Below, one piece after another: positions 16,005-23,956 of a DNA stretch of 37,105 bases. Position 1 is the first letter of the stretch; every line of letters starts with the position of its first letter. The position numbers and the translations under genes are program-made. The notes beneath the pieces are model-generated. The model saw only the letters and a program-made list of their open reading frames with translations. It searched no databases and had not been told where the DNA came from. Source of the DNA: Streptomyces sp. NBC_01142 (GTDB lineage Bacteria > Actinomycetota > Actinomycetes > Streptomycetales > Streptomycetaceae); contig NZ_JAPEOR010000012.1 of the NCBI RefSeq assembly GCF_026341125.1, positions 1 through 37,105 on the forward strand, written 5' to 3'.

Positions 16005-17552
16005 CTAGCGGGTGATCAGGGCGGTCGCAGGCGCGTGGGCGGCGGAGGAGCACAGCGTCAAGAACTCCTGCGCCAGCGCCCGGACCTGTGCCGGGACGAG
16101 GAGGTCCGTGCGGTACGTCAGTGCTCCGGACAGGCCGCCTCCGGCATCCGGTGCTAGCCCGACGCTGATGTGCCGTCGGGCACTGCGGGCCCCCGGCACG
16201 GACACCAAGCGCAGCGGCTCTCCGGTCAGCGTCAGGCCGGTCAGCGTCGGGATCGCGTTGACGGAGAACTTGATGTTCGCCATGTCCGGGCGGCCGAGGT
16301 CGAACAGGACCTTCTCCAGGTGCAGTTCGCGGTGAGGGTCTCCCGCGCGCCAGCGGTCTCGGACGTGCCCGATCAGGTCCCCGAAGGTCCGCAGCTCTGT
16401 CAGAGCGGTGCGGGTGAAGCGGCCGTTGACGAAGAACCCGGCGATGTTCTCGCTCCCGGGGCGTGTCCGGCTGGCCGTGGCGCTGGCCACCAGGACGTCC
16501 GACGTTCCGGCCCACCGGCCGACCGCGACGTGGAACAGGCTCAGGAGTACCTCGAAGAGGGAAGCGCCCATCATCTGGCCGGCGGTGTGCAGCGCCTGGG
16601 CATGCTCGGCGGGGACAGCAAGGGGGAGCCGCGCGGCCGGTCCGGCGGCGGGGATGTCGCCTCGCGGGCCGGGTAGCGGCACTCCGCCGGAGGGATACCC
16701 CTCTGCTGTGCGGCGCCAGTGGCCGAGGTGATGCTCGTACGCGGCGCCCGACAGGTGCTGGCGTTGCCAGCGCGCGTAGTCGGAGTAGGCCAGGGCGGGG
16801 CCGCCCCCGGCATCCGGATCGTCGTGGAGGACAGCCAGGTCGCGCAGGAGCAGGCCCCACGACCAGGGGTCCATGACCATCTGATGGGCGACCAGCGCCA
16901 GTACACGCTGCGATCCGGAGCCGATCAGTGCGAACCGGGCGAGTGGCCCGTCCAGATTGATCACGGACGCCGCCGCCCACAGCTTCGTGGCGGCCACCGC
17001 GTCGTCCGGGCACATAACGCGCAACGGCTTCAGCTCCAACTCCGCGGCGCCGGCGACCTCCTGCCGGGCGAGCTCGCCGGCGCCGGTGATCCGAGTTGTC
17101 AGGGCAGGGTGTCGGCTCGCGAGACGGGTGACGGCTGCCGCGAGCCGTCCTTCGTCGACACTGTCCGGGAGCTCAATGGCGTAGGCGACGTGGTAGCGGT
17201 GGCCCGCACGGATGTGGTCCATCACCCGCAGCAGCCCCTCCTGCTGGAAGGACAGCGGGTGTGCCCCCGCCCGCTCCTGCGGCTCGATCGGGGCCAGGCC
17301 GCCTTCGGCGGCGGCAGTCAGGGCCCGTACGGCGTCTTCGAGGCGGGGGTTCTCGTAGAGCCACAGCGCAGGCACGTCGAGACCGGTCGCCGTGGCCACT
17401 TCGCTTGCCGCTGCGAGAGCGGCGAGGGAATCACCGCCGCAGGCGAAGAAGTCGTCGTCGGTGGCAAAGGGGCCGCCGTTCAGGCTGTGCGCCCACGCCC
17501 GCCGGACGACAGCGGCGAACTCACTCGGTGCGGCAGAGCTGTCGTCCGCCAT
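16005..17552 (-). CDS. NRPS didomain: peptidyl carrier protein plus condensation domain
   Basis: A 515-residue protein. Residues 10-80 form a carrier domain with the phosphopantetheine motif DDFFACGGDSL (S42). Residues 97-510 form a condensation domain: PLSFQQEGLL (C1), SRHPALTTR (C2), YSDYARWQR (C4) and IAGFFVNGRF (C5). The C3 motif, normally HHxxxDG, reads HQMVMDP (223-229), so the second, catalytic His is Gln and the Gly is Pro. No thioesterase is fused, so release would be by the C domain onto an amine or alcohol. ATG 17552 has GAGGGGTGG upstream; a longer in-frame extension to 17723 has no family match. It is the first structural gene of the series. Confidence 0.88.
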   Translation of the reverse strand: MADDSSAAPSEFAAVVRRAWAHSLNGGPFATDDDFFACGGDSLAALAAASEVATATGLDVPALWLYENPRLEDAVRALTAAAEGGLAPIEPQERAGAHPLSFQQEGLLRVMDHIRAGHRYHVAYAIELPDSVDEGRLAAAVTRLASRHPALTTRITGAGELARQEVAGAAELELKPLRVMCPDDAVAATKLWAAASVINLDGPLARFALIGSGSQRVLALVAHQMVMDPWSWGLLLRDLAVLHDDPDAGGGPALAYSDYARWQRQHLSGAAYEHHLGHWRRTAEGYPSGGVPLPGPRGDIPAAGPAARLPLAVPAEHAQALHTAGQMMGASLFEVLLSLFHVAVGRWAGTSDVLVASATASRTRPGSENIAGFFVNGRFTRTALTELRTFGDLIGHVRDRWRAGDPHRELHLEKVLFDLGRPDMANIKFSVNAIPTLTGLTLTGEPLRLVSVPGARSARRHISVGLAPDAGGGLSGALTYRTDLLVPAQVRALAQEFLTLCSSAAHAPATALITR

Positions 17553-17723
17553 CGTCCACCCCTCGGGCCTAGGTTCTGGAACGGCGCTCGGATCGACCAA
17601 GGCCGTTGACGTGTGTGAGGCGCCGCGCTCTTGGGCGCCGGCGTCGCGAGCAGTTGATCCCAGCGGGCTGTAGCGCCACCAGCGGGCCAGGTGTCGCGAT
17701 CCCCGCGCCACGCGCTGCGCCAC
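17553..17723. promoter_or_regulatory. Intergenic region upstream of the PCP-C gene
   Basis: A 171-base gap separates the regulator stop from the first gene of the nine-gene minus-strand series, the largest gap in that neighbourhood. A promoter for the series and a binding site for the upstream regulator are expected here. An open frame continues through it from the PCP-C gene but shows no recognisable domain. No clear promoter hexamers or palindromic operator were found by eye. Confidence 0.35.
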
Positions 17724-19127
17724 TCATGCTGAGCGGGGCGTGGCCGTGTCACGCGACAGTTGGTCGTGGAGTTCTTCGCTGAAGTCGCGCACGGTGCGCA
17801 ACTCGGGGTAGCGCAGTAGCAGTCGGTGTTCCAGGTGCTCGCTGCGCCGCCGCACGGAGTCGACGATGCGGTTGCTGGCGAGGGCCTGGCAAGCGGCGGC
17901 CACGGCTTGGTCCGGATCGCCGAGAGCTGTGTGAGCAAGTGCCAGATCGAGGTGGGCGATGGCCAGCCGGGTCGGTGCCAGCTGAGGGCGTGGCATCGCC
18001 CGGTAGTACTCGATGGCTGTCTGGGCAGCGGTGATCGCTTCCTGGTGGTCGCCGAGCCAGATGCGTGAGGAGGCTTCGTAGGAGGCGAGAACGGCGGCGT
18101 CGAGACCGAACAGGCCGCTGCGGTGAAGGGGCAACTGCTCGCTGTGAGGGCGGACTCGGGCCATGACATCGGTGAAGGCCGAGCGGTTGTTCAGCCGGGC
18201 GTTGACGCGCGCCAGTTGAGCGGTGAGGCGCAGCGCGATGCGGGCTCCCGGCGGTGCTACGGACAGCCCGCGTGCCGCGGCCGCGAAGGCATCGTAGGGG
18301 CGCCCGGCGTACAGGGCGTGGGTGCACCGTACGTCCTCGGACCAAGCGCACACGTCGAGCGCGTCGGCCTCCATCCCCTGAGCCCAGGCGTCGTCGCAGT
18401 AGGCCTGCACCAGGTCGTCCTCCCCGAGGTCGTGCGCGATCCAGGCGAGGATGATCGACAGCATCCCGGCGTGCCGGGTCAGATCGCGGCCTTCCCGCAG
18501 CGTGTGCCGGCAGTGCGTGAGGAGGCTGTGGGCCCGCTTCCGGCATCGGTCCACCTCCACCCACAGTTCGTCCAGGGCCTTGGACGAGTAACTCGCGGCG
18601 AGCTGATGTATGGACAGCTCGAGGTCCTCGAGGTCCCCAGGCTTCAGATCGGTGATGGTTGCCGTCCGCGCGTAGGCGCGCGCTTCCTCGGGCGTGGCCC
18701 CCAACGCCGTAAGGACCGGAGTCGGGATCGCGGGCTCAGTGGGTGCCGCCGCCTCGCCGATGGCGTCCTTGAAACCGAGGTCCGCAGGGGTCAACGGCCG
18801 GGTGAGGCCCAGGGCGTTGGTGAAGATCGCTGCCAGGTACCGGGGCACGGGGTCCTGCGGCTGGCCTCCGTCGTTGATCCAGTGCCCCACCCGAGTCCGG
18901 TCGGTTGCCACATGGTGCTGCCCTTCGGCCGCCGCCATCTCCCGGACCGCTGCTGCCACCTCGTTGTACGACATGCCCGAACGCTGGACGGCGTCCTCCA
19001 GCAAGCGATTGGGCAGCTTGATCCTCTGGCGCGTGGGCGCCTTCGGCGTGCCGCTGACCGGCGTGCGCGCGGCCTTGGCTCTGCGAGAGGTGAGGGCTGG
19101 CGGCTGCTCGAATGAGGGACCGACCAT
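17724..19127 (-). CDS. XRE-like regulator with TPR-like C-terminal region
   Basis: A 467-residue protein with a basic, proline-rich N-terminus. A probable helix-turn-helix follows at about residues 37-105 (LPNRLLEDAVQRSGMSYNEV, later RTRVGHWI), then a long all-helical region to the end with alanine-rich repeats of TPR character, for example near residues 390-420. This architecture is widespread in Streptomyces as pathway or developmental regulators. It lies directly upstream of the cyclitol/NRPS series on the same strand, so it is the natural candidate for its control. GGAG precedes the ATG. The ligand and target are unknown. Confidence 0.7.
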   Translation of the reverse strand: MVGPSFEQPPALTSRRAKAARTPVSGTPKAPTRQRIKLPNRLLEDAVQRSGMSYNEVAAAVREMAAAEGQHHVATDRTRVGHWINDGGQPQDPVPRYLAAIFTNALGLTRPLTPADLGFKDAIGEAAAPTEPAIPTPVLTALGATPEEARAYARTATITDLKPGDLEDLELSIHQLAASYSSKALDELWVEVDRCRKRAHSLLTHCRHTLREGRDLTRHAGMLSIILAWIAHDLGEDDLVQAYCDDAWAQGMEADALDVCAWSEDVRCTHALYAGRPYDAFAAAARGLSVAPPGARIALRLTAQLARVNARLNNRSAFTDVMARVRPHSEQLPLHRSGLFGLDAAVLASYEASSRIWLGDHQEAITAAQTAIEYYRAMPRPQLAPTRLAIAHLDLALAHTALGDPDQAVAAACQALASNRIVDSVRRRSEHLEHRLLLRYPELRTVRDFSEELHDQLSRDTATPRSA

Positions 19128-19171
19128 GACGGGCTCCGACGGGATCTAGTGACGTAGCGGCACGAGAGAGA

Positions 19172-19969
19172 TCAGGCGCGCGGCGCGGGCCTGGACGTGT
19201 GAGACGGGGAAGCGGCGTTCCAGGCGATGTAGACGCCGAAGACCCGCACGATGTTGATGGACTGCGCAGCGTCGGAGACCGAGGTCAGCGGGGTGACACC
19301 GTCGGCCATCCGCCGCACCGCCTCGGTCTGCCACCCCTCCGGAAGACGGGAAAGGCGGCTCACGAGGTCTTGTCCTCGCACGCCGGCCAGCAGCCATCGG
19401 TCGTCGCCCGGCACCGGAAGCGTGCCGTTGGAGACGGCGGCCTCAGCGTGGCGCAGAGCCTCATCAAGCGAGGGGAGCGCGGGAGAGGTATCGGCTCGCC
19501 AGCTGTATCTCCGGTCCGGCGACAGCCTTTCGAGGACCTCGTCCTGCCAGGCGGAGGGAAGCGCGCGGAGCCGCTGCCACTGGTGCACTGCCTCGATCGC
19601 CTCCCGAGATCTGTCGGTGATCAGGCTGGTGCTGCCCTGGAGGTCGCCCCGTAGGGCCGCGGAGTAGGCCGCCTCGGTGCGAAATTCGTCCACGCGGGAC
19701 TGCCAGAAGTCGGGCCCCAGGCGGCTGCGCGGCTCGGAGTGCACCCGCCGTCCGACGGCCAGGGCGTGGAGGACCGCGGCCTGGTCGTGCGCCGCGAGGG
19801 ACTCGAACGCGCCGGACCGGCTCCAGTCGTCCCACAGAAGGTGCGCGATGCGGCCGGCAGCTTCGGCCACGTCCGCCCAGCTCATAGCGCGCCATCCGTC
19901 CAACACGCCCAGCGCCGCGGCGACTCCGGCCAAGGGGCGTTTCTCGGGGGTAGCGGTCTTGTCCAGCAA
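19172..19969 (-). CDS. Unknown protein, about 265 residues
   Basis: No family was recognised. The product is helical and rich in Ala, Arg, Leu and Trp (for example GWRAMSWADVAEAA, LPSAWQDEVLERL and LPEGWQTEAVRRM). The last two segments look like repeats of one motif, (L)PxxWQxEaVxRM/L, about 90 residues apart. No signal peptide or membrane segment is evident. The start is uncertain: TTG 19969 was chosen because AGGAG lies 5 bases upstream, while an in-frame GTG at 19975 would overlap that site. It lies 44 bases upstream of the regulator on the same strand and downstream of a strong hairpin. Confidence 0.6.
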   Translation of the reverse strand: MLDKTATPEKRPLAGVAAALGVLDGWRAMSWADVAEAAGRIAHLLWDDWSRSGAFESLAAHDQAAVLHALAVGRRVHSEPRSRLGPDFWQSRVDEFRTEAAYSAALRGDLQGSTSLITDRSREAIEAVHQWQRLRALPSAWQDEVLERLSPDRRYSWRADTSPALPSLDEALRHAEAAVSNGTLPVPGDDRWLLAGVRGQDLVSRLSRLPEGWQTEAVRRMADGVTPLTSVSDAAQSINIVRVFGVYIAWNAASPSHTSRPAPRA

Positions 19970-20004
19970 GGTCACTCCTGTGGTGGTGATGCGAGGTGCC
20001 CCAC

Positions 20005-20055
20005 GGCCACGCATCCGGCCCGAAGGGGCTGCTCACGTGAGCCGGATGCGTGGCC
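20005..20055 (-). terminator. Hairpin, probable intrinsic terminator after EEP gene 1
   Basis: Perfect 15-bp inverted repeat GGCCACGCATCCGGC / GCCGGATGCGTGGCC with a 21-base loop, beginning 12 bases after the stop of the minus-strand EEP gene. There is no U-tract, which is common for Streptomyces terminators. It separates the accessory EEP operon from the unknown gene and regulator downstream. Confidence 0.65.
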
Positions 20056-20066
20056 TGGCGGGCGTT

Positions 20067-20975
20067 CTACGCTGCTGCGCGGTTGAGGATCTCTACGAGG
20101 CGTCCGGCGTTCATCCGGATCCGCAGGATGTGGTGGTCGGACAGGTCGGCGTCGACCTCGATCACGTCGACCTCGTCCACCGCGGGCAGCAATTCGGGGG
20201 TGGCGTAGGCGCGGTCGATCCGGCTGTCGGGCCCGTGGGTGTCGCAGGCGTTCACGGTGCGGGAGACTGCGGCCGGGGTGCCGTTCTGGGTGGCTGCCCA
20301 GTAGCGGGCCACGTCCTCGAGTCCCGCCGTGCGCAGAGCGGCGTCGGGGCGGGTGTCCGGCACGCGGGCGCCGTCCGGGCCGGGATAGGAGCGGTGGAGG
20401 CGGTGCGGAGCGTTCTTGATGGCGAGCAGTTCCGGCAGCGCCGGGTCCCCGTCGGCGCCGGGGACCGGGAAAGAGTTGTTGTCCCCGGCGAAGACCGCGG
20501 GCAGGGTGACGCGCGTGCCGTCGGGTGTGGTCCACCCTTTGTCGGCCCAGGTGGTCAGCCACTCGGCTTCCAGCAGGCGCTGGGCGGGGCTGGCGTAGTT
20601 GAGGTGGTAGGACACCGCGATGAAGGGGAGTGCGTCGGGGCCGGCTTCCTCGTAGCGGAGGGTGAGGGCGGTCGGCGGCAGTACGAATTGGGGGCCCCGG
20701 CTCTGCGTCCAGTCCCGGACGACGGAGAACCGCCCGGGGTTGATGAACACGGCGGTGCAGGAGCCGTCGCCGAGTTCGCCGTGCATGCCGAGCGCGCGGG
20801 CCTGTGCGTTGAAGACCGTGCGGCCGTTCTCGTCGGCGTCCCAGAGCTCCTGGCGGAAGACGAGGTCGGGGTTGAGCGATTTCAGCAGCTCGTCACCGGC
20901 CTGCCGTCGCGCCGGGTCCTTCTTGCCGTTGTTCTCGAAATTCCAGCTGAGCAGGGTCAGGGGTGCGGTGCTCAT
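20067..20975 (-). CDS. Endonuclease/exonuclease/phosphatase (EEP) family protein 1
   Basis: A 302-residue EEP-fold protein. Expected catalytic residues are present: N12 in LLSWNFEN, E43 in FRQELWD, H124 in VSYHL, D165/N167 in FAGDNNSF, D254 in SRIDRAYA and the final D280-H281 in LSDHH. The fold is shared by DNase I, exonuclease III, sphingomyelinases and inositol phosphatases, so the substrate may be DNA, RNA or a phosphoester. No signal peptide was seen, which argues for cytoplasmic action. The ATG overlaps the stop of the upstream intron-split EEP gene (ATGA), so translation is coupled to it. It is the last gene before the hairpin. Confidence 0.85.
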   Translation of the reverse strand: MSTAPLTLLSWNFENNGKKDPARRQAGDELLKSLNPDLVFRQELWDADENGRTVFNAQARALGMHGELGDGSCTAVFINPGRFSVVRDWTQSRGPQFVLPPTALTLRYEEAGPDALPFIAVSYHLNYASPAQRLLEAEWLTTWADKGWTTPDGTRVTLPAVFAGDNNSFPVPGADGDPALPELLAIKNAPHRLHRSYPGPDGARVPDTRPDAALRTAGLEDVARYWAATQNGTPAAVSRTVNACDTHGPDSRIDRAYATPELLPAVDEVDVIEVDADLSDHHILRIRMNAGRLVEILNRAAA

Positions 20976-21457
20976 GCGGGAGTCATCCCTTCCGGGCTGG
21001 TAATTGACGGGGCGCCCGCGTTTGCGGAGTGGGTAAGAGCCGAGCTCGGAGGGAGCGAGGTGAACTCACGCCGAAGGGCCTCAGCCAACTTGCGGCGCGA
21101 CAGAACGACCTCGACCGCGTGATGGTCCGAAAGCCCCGTGGTGTCCAGAACGCGTACCGCGAGGACCGCCTGCACCATCCAGGGGTCGAGGTAGATCCGG
21201 TCGATGCGTCGCCCGCCGCCCTGGCCTTCGGCTGCGTGTCCGGCGGTCGAATCCAGCGCGTCGGCCATCCCCAGCTCGTGGGCGGCGTATCGGGCTGGAT
21301 CGTGCAGACCACATCCCAGCAGGGTGTCGTCGAGGTACGTGCAACTGACGCGGGTCCCACCGGGCCCGGCGTTGGTGCGGTGCCGGATGTGGACCCGGTC
21401 CGTGACGTCCGGGCTCGCCCAGTCGACGTGCGCGACCGTCTCGCCATGGGCAAGGGG
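20972..21457 (-). CDS. EEP family protein 2, exon 2 (C-terminal part)
   Basis: The 3' exon of an EEP gene interrupted by a group II intron, 162 codons including the stop. It resumes in phase 0 with PLAHGETVAHVDW and carries RRIDRIYLD and LSDHHAVEV, the C-terminal EEP motifs that align with the neighbouring paralogue. It has no start of its own, and its stop overlaps the next EEP start by 4 bases. That coupling would make little sense unless the interrupted gene is still translated through to its end, so splicing is probably productive. Joined to exon 1 it gives a 339-residue protein. Confidence 0.8.
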   Translation of the reverse strand, partial: PLAHGETVAHVDWASPDVTDRVHIRHRTNAGPGGTRVSCTYLDDTLLGCGLHDPARYAAHELGMADALDSTAGHAAEGQGGGRRIDRIYLDPWMVQAVLAVRVLDTTGLSDHHAVEVVLSRRKLAEALRREFTSLPPSSALTHSANAGAPSITSPEGMTPA

Positions 21458-21532
21458 GTCGGGTAGGCGGGATGCATTACTGCATCCCGCCCCCCTCAGA
21501 ACCGTGCAAGCGCCTTTCGACGCACACGGCTC
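21458..21532 (-). ncRNA. Group II intron domains V and VI
   Basis: Domain V spans 21532 down to 21499. It starts GAGCC with the catalytic AGC triad, has a CGAAAG-type apical region, and closes with GCACGGTTC. The maturase stop codon overlaps its first bases. Domain VI follows, with a long GGCGGGATGC / GCATCCCGCC stem, a TA bulge that supplies the probable branch-point A, then CCC pairing with GGG, and the 3' end GAC. The bulged A lies about 7 bases from the 3' splice site, as expected. Confidence 0.88.
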
Positions 21533-23297
21533 AAGCAGACTTATGGCCAGCATGGCGTATTCCCTTCCGGTAGTCGCCGGCATGAATCTGCCGGTGACAT
21601 TGCGTGTGAATCACTTCCAGGTTGTCAGAGCGGTTACCGCCGCCCTGACTCCGGTAGACCGTGTGATGGACGTTGATGCCCCGTAGATTCGCTGTGAACC
21701 ACCTGGCCCAGTCCCTCACATCATCGGGGTCGTAATCCGCCCCTTCGATAAGGTCTCGTCCACACCTGGTGCAGAGCCCCTTCTGACGGGCTGCCAGCGA
21801 GAGAATCCGTTTGGACTCGGTTTGCGGCATCCGCTTCCGGCGACGATGTGCCCAATACTCTTCTAGCGTCGAGTCGTCGGGGGAATTCTCCCCGGCGACC
21901 AAGACATGACGCTCGATCCGGGTCCATGCGAACTTCTGTAGGTACCTATCCGGAGAGCCAAATACCCACTTGTCCGTGCGGCCCGGCGCGAACATCCCCC
22001 AGTACCGTTTCCTAATCCACCCGAGGGTTTTGTTGGAATGCGACCTGCGCGTCCAGCTTTGCAGGGCGTGGTACATGAAGTAGTCGAGCGTGCTGAACAC
22101 TTCCGAAGACACCACGTGACGGTAGTAGGTGGACCAGCCGCGTACGTAAGGGTTGAGCGTCGCCACCAGTCTCTCGACCGGGGCTCCCCTGCCCTTTCGG
22201 ATTACAGTTCTGATCCGTTCCTTTGCCCGTTCGATGGCGTCTCGACTCGGCTTGATGAGGGTTTTCCCGCCGTATCGACGCACGTTGAACCCCAGAAAGT
22301 CAAACCCGTCATCGACATGGACGACGCGGGTCTTCTCGCTGTTGAACGCGAGACCTCTGGGCTCAAGCCATGCGGTCAATGTTTCGCGGAGGGAGTGCGC
22401 TTGCTCCTTCGAGGTACACATCACCACGAAGTCGTCGGCGTACCTCACCAGTGCGGGCGGCACCGGGGCACCCTTCCGGCCCTTGAAAGGCCGGTTGGCC
22501 CCGATGGCATCCCCCATTCCGTGAAGGGCCACATTTAGCAGCAGCGGAGAAATAACACCACCTTGCGGCGTGCCCTCCACTGCGTGAGCGAATGTGGCCC
22601 CATCCATTACGCCAGCCTTCAACCACCCGAGGATCTGTCGTCGGCCGGGAAACAGGCCGATCGAATCCATGAGGTGCTGATGGCTGATGCGATCGAAGGC
22701 GGCCGAGAGGTCTGCATCGAGGACCCAGACCTTGCGAGCTGCCCTGTTCCCGATCTGCTTGAAGATCATCTCGATCGCATCGTGGGTTGAGCGACCGGGT
22801 CGAAACCCATAGCTCCGCCCCTCGAATTTTGCTTCCCACTCCGGTTCAAGAGCGTTCTTGACCCTGGCTTGGTTGGCTCGATCCATCAGGACGGGGATTC
22901 CGAGCGGGCGCATCTTCCCGTTGGCTTTCGGAATGAGCACACGCTTGACGGGCTTCGCGGAGAGAGCCGGTTTGGCGAGTATATCTCTCGCCATTCGACC
23001 TCGCGCGGTCGGGGTGAGGGCTGTCACCCCGTCAATGCCCGCCGTTTTCTTACCGGTGCTGATCTGAGATACCCGCTTGACACTGGTCAGGGTGTTGGCG
23101 CGGGACCGCATCATCAGCTTCTGAAGGTTGCGAACACTCTTGTGATCGCCTTGCCTGCTGGCCCTGTAGATTCGTTGGCGCAGTCGCCGTACGTGCTCCT
23201 CTTCCGTGCGCCAGTCGATAGTCGACCAGAACTCGGCATCGGTTGTCACGTCCTCGGGTCCGTTCGCGGAGGGCACGGCGCCCAATTTTCCTGTCAT
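21531..23297 (-). CDS. ltrA: Group II intron reverse transcriptase/maturase with HNH endonuclease
   Basis: A 588-residue intron-encoded protein. The N-terminal reverse transcriptase carries conserved blocks such as VLIPKANGKMRPLGIP, YGFRPGRSTHDAI, VEGTPQGGVISPLL and the active site YADD at 286-289. A maturase (domain X) region follows with YVRGWSTYYRHV. The C-terminus has an HNH nuclease: CTRCGRDL near 514, then HHTVYRSQGG and HTQCHRQIH. All parts are intact and there is no frameshift, so the intron should be able to splice and retrohome. GAGGAAGGA precedes the ATG. Confidence 0.93.
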   Translation of the reverse strand: MTGKLGAVPSANGPEDVTTDAEFWSTIDWRTEEEHVRRLRQRIYRASRQGDHKSVRNLQKLMMRSRANTLTSVKRVSQISTGKKTAGIDGVTALTPTARGRMARDILAKPALSAKPVKRVLIPKANGKMRPLGIPVLMDRANQARVKNALEPEWEAKFEGRSYGFRPGRSTHDAIEMIFKQIGNRAARKVWVLDADLSAAFDRISHQHLMDSIGLFPGRRQILGWLKAGVMDGATFAHAVEGTPQGGVISPLLLNVALHGMGDAIGANRPFKGRKGAPVPPALVRYADDFVVMCTSKEQAHSLRETLTAWLEPRGLAFNSEKTRVVHVDDGFDFLGFNVRRYGGKTLIKPSRDAIERAKERIRTVIRKGRGAPVERLVATLNPYVRGWSTYYRHVVSSEVFSTLDYFMYHALQSWTRRSHSNKTLGWIRKRYWGMFAPGRTDKWVFGSPDRYLQKFAWTRIERHVLVAGENSPDDSTLEEYWAHRRRKRMPQTESKRILSLAARQKGLCTRCGRDLIEGADYDPDDVRDWARWFTANLRGINVHHTVYRSQGGGNRSDNLEVIHTQCHRQIHAGDYRKGIRHAGHKSA

Positions 23298-23956
23298 CGT
23301 TCCTTCCTCGTCTAACTTGTGCCTCGGTTATGGCTTCTGGCGTTTCGCTTCCACATGGTCCACCTGCTCCATGTCAGCCCCCTTTCGGGTCCGGACACGA
23401 GCCCGGTATCCGCCGGGTTATGGACAGCTGGGTGAGTCCAGTTCGCCTGTCGTTTCCCCTGGGCTTTCGCCCTGGCGGCCTTCGCTTCTTGGAGCATCCT
23501 GTTCCCGCATAGGGGTTGGGCCTTCGTTACCTCCGGCTTACCGGGAGACCAGTCCCGGACCTATACGGGGTTTCCGTGTTCCACATTCCACAGATGCGAT
23601 GGGGGTGGGTGCCCTCTCTGAGCCGAACCTGCGGTGACCTACTTCCCAGCAAATACCGACCGGGAGTCGCATGGGCCTTCTCAAGCCCCAGGTTTATACC
23701 CGCCGCTTGCTGTCCACTGTCGCGGGTTATGCATAACGACTCTTTACTACGAGGATTCACTTTCGTTCACCCGTCCCATCTTCGGCTCGCCTGTAGCTCC
23801 CGGTGGACCCGTTCGCCCTTGGACTTTTCACCTCGGCTTAGCACCTTCTGGTTACCCGGAACGCACCCGAGGCTGCCGACCGACTCCAGGTCACAAGCCG
23901 GGGGACATCGCTCTCACGCAGATGTTCCACTGTCAGAATGCGACCTCACGTCGCAC
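23298..23956 (-). ncRNA. Group II intron 5' ribozyme region (domains I-IV)
   Basis: These 659 bases without a gene lie between the 5' splice site and the maturase start and should fold as domains I-III and the start of IV. The 5' end GTGCGAC is clear. The exon-binding sites were not located by eye. A 732-codon open frame on the opposite strand crosses this region but is considered a shadow. Confidence 0.75.

Larger units (their letters stand above)
21458..23956 (-). mobile_element. Complete group II intron
   Basis: A 2499-base retroelement on the minus strand. It begins GTGCGAC, matching the bacterial GUGYG consensus, and ends CCCGAC, matching a terminal AY. It contains the reverse transcriptase/maturase gene, an unmistakable 34-base domain V and a domain VI hairpin. 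Removing exactly these bases joins TAT to CCC at a codon boundary and restores the EEP frame. Without splicing, translation stops seven codons into the intron. GC content is visibly lower than in the flanking genes, in line with horizontal arrival. It is an element inside one gene of a three-paralogue array. Confidence 0.9.

Noticed and set aside
20983..21477. Alternative intron end after CCTAC, giving a YPTPLPMARR reading
   Set aside because: That junction would put exon 2 out of frame and lose the EEP motifs RRIDR and LSDHH. Ending at CCCGAC gives a proper branch-point distance and restores the frame.
21463..21490. Palindrome GCGGGATGC...GCATCCCGC as a transcription terminator or IS end
   Set aside because: It lies directly after domain V and forms the domain VI stem, with the bulged A and the 3' splice site in the expected places.
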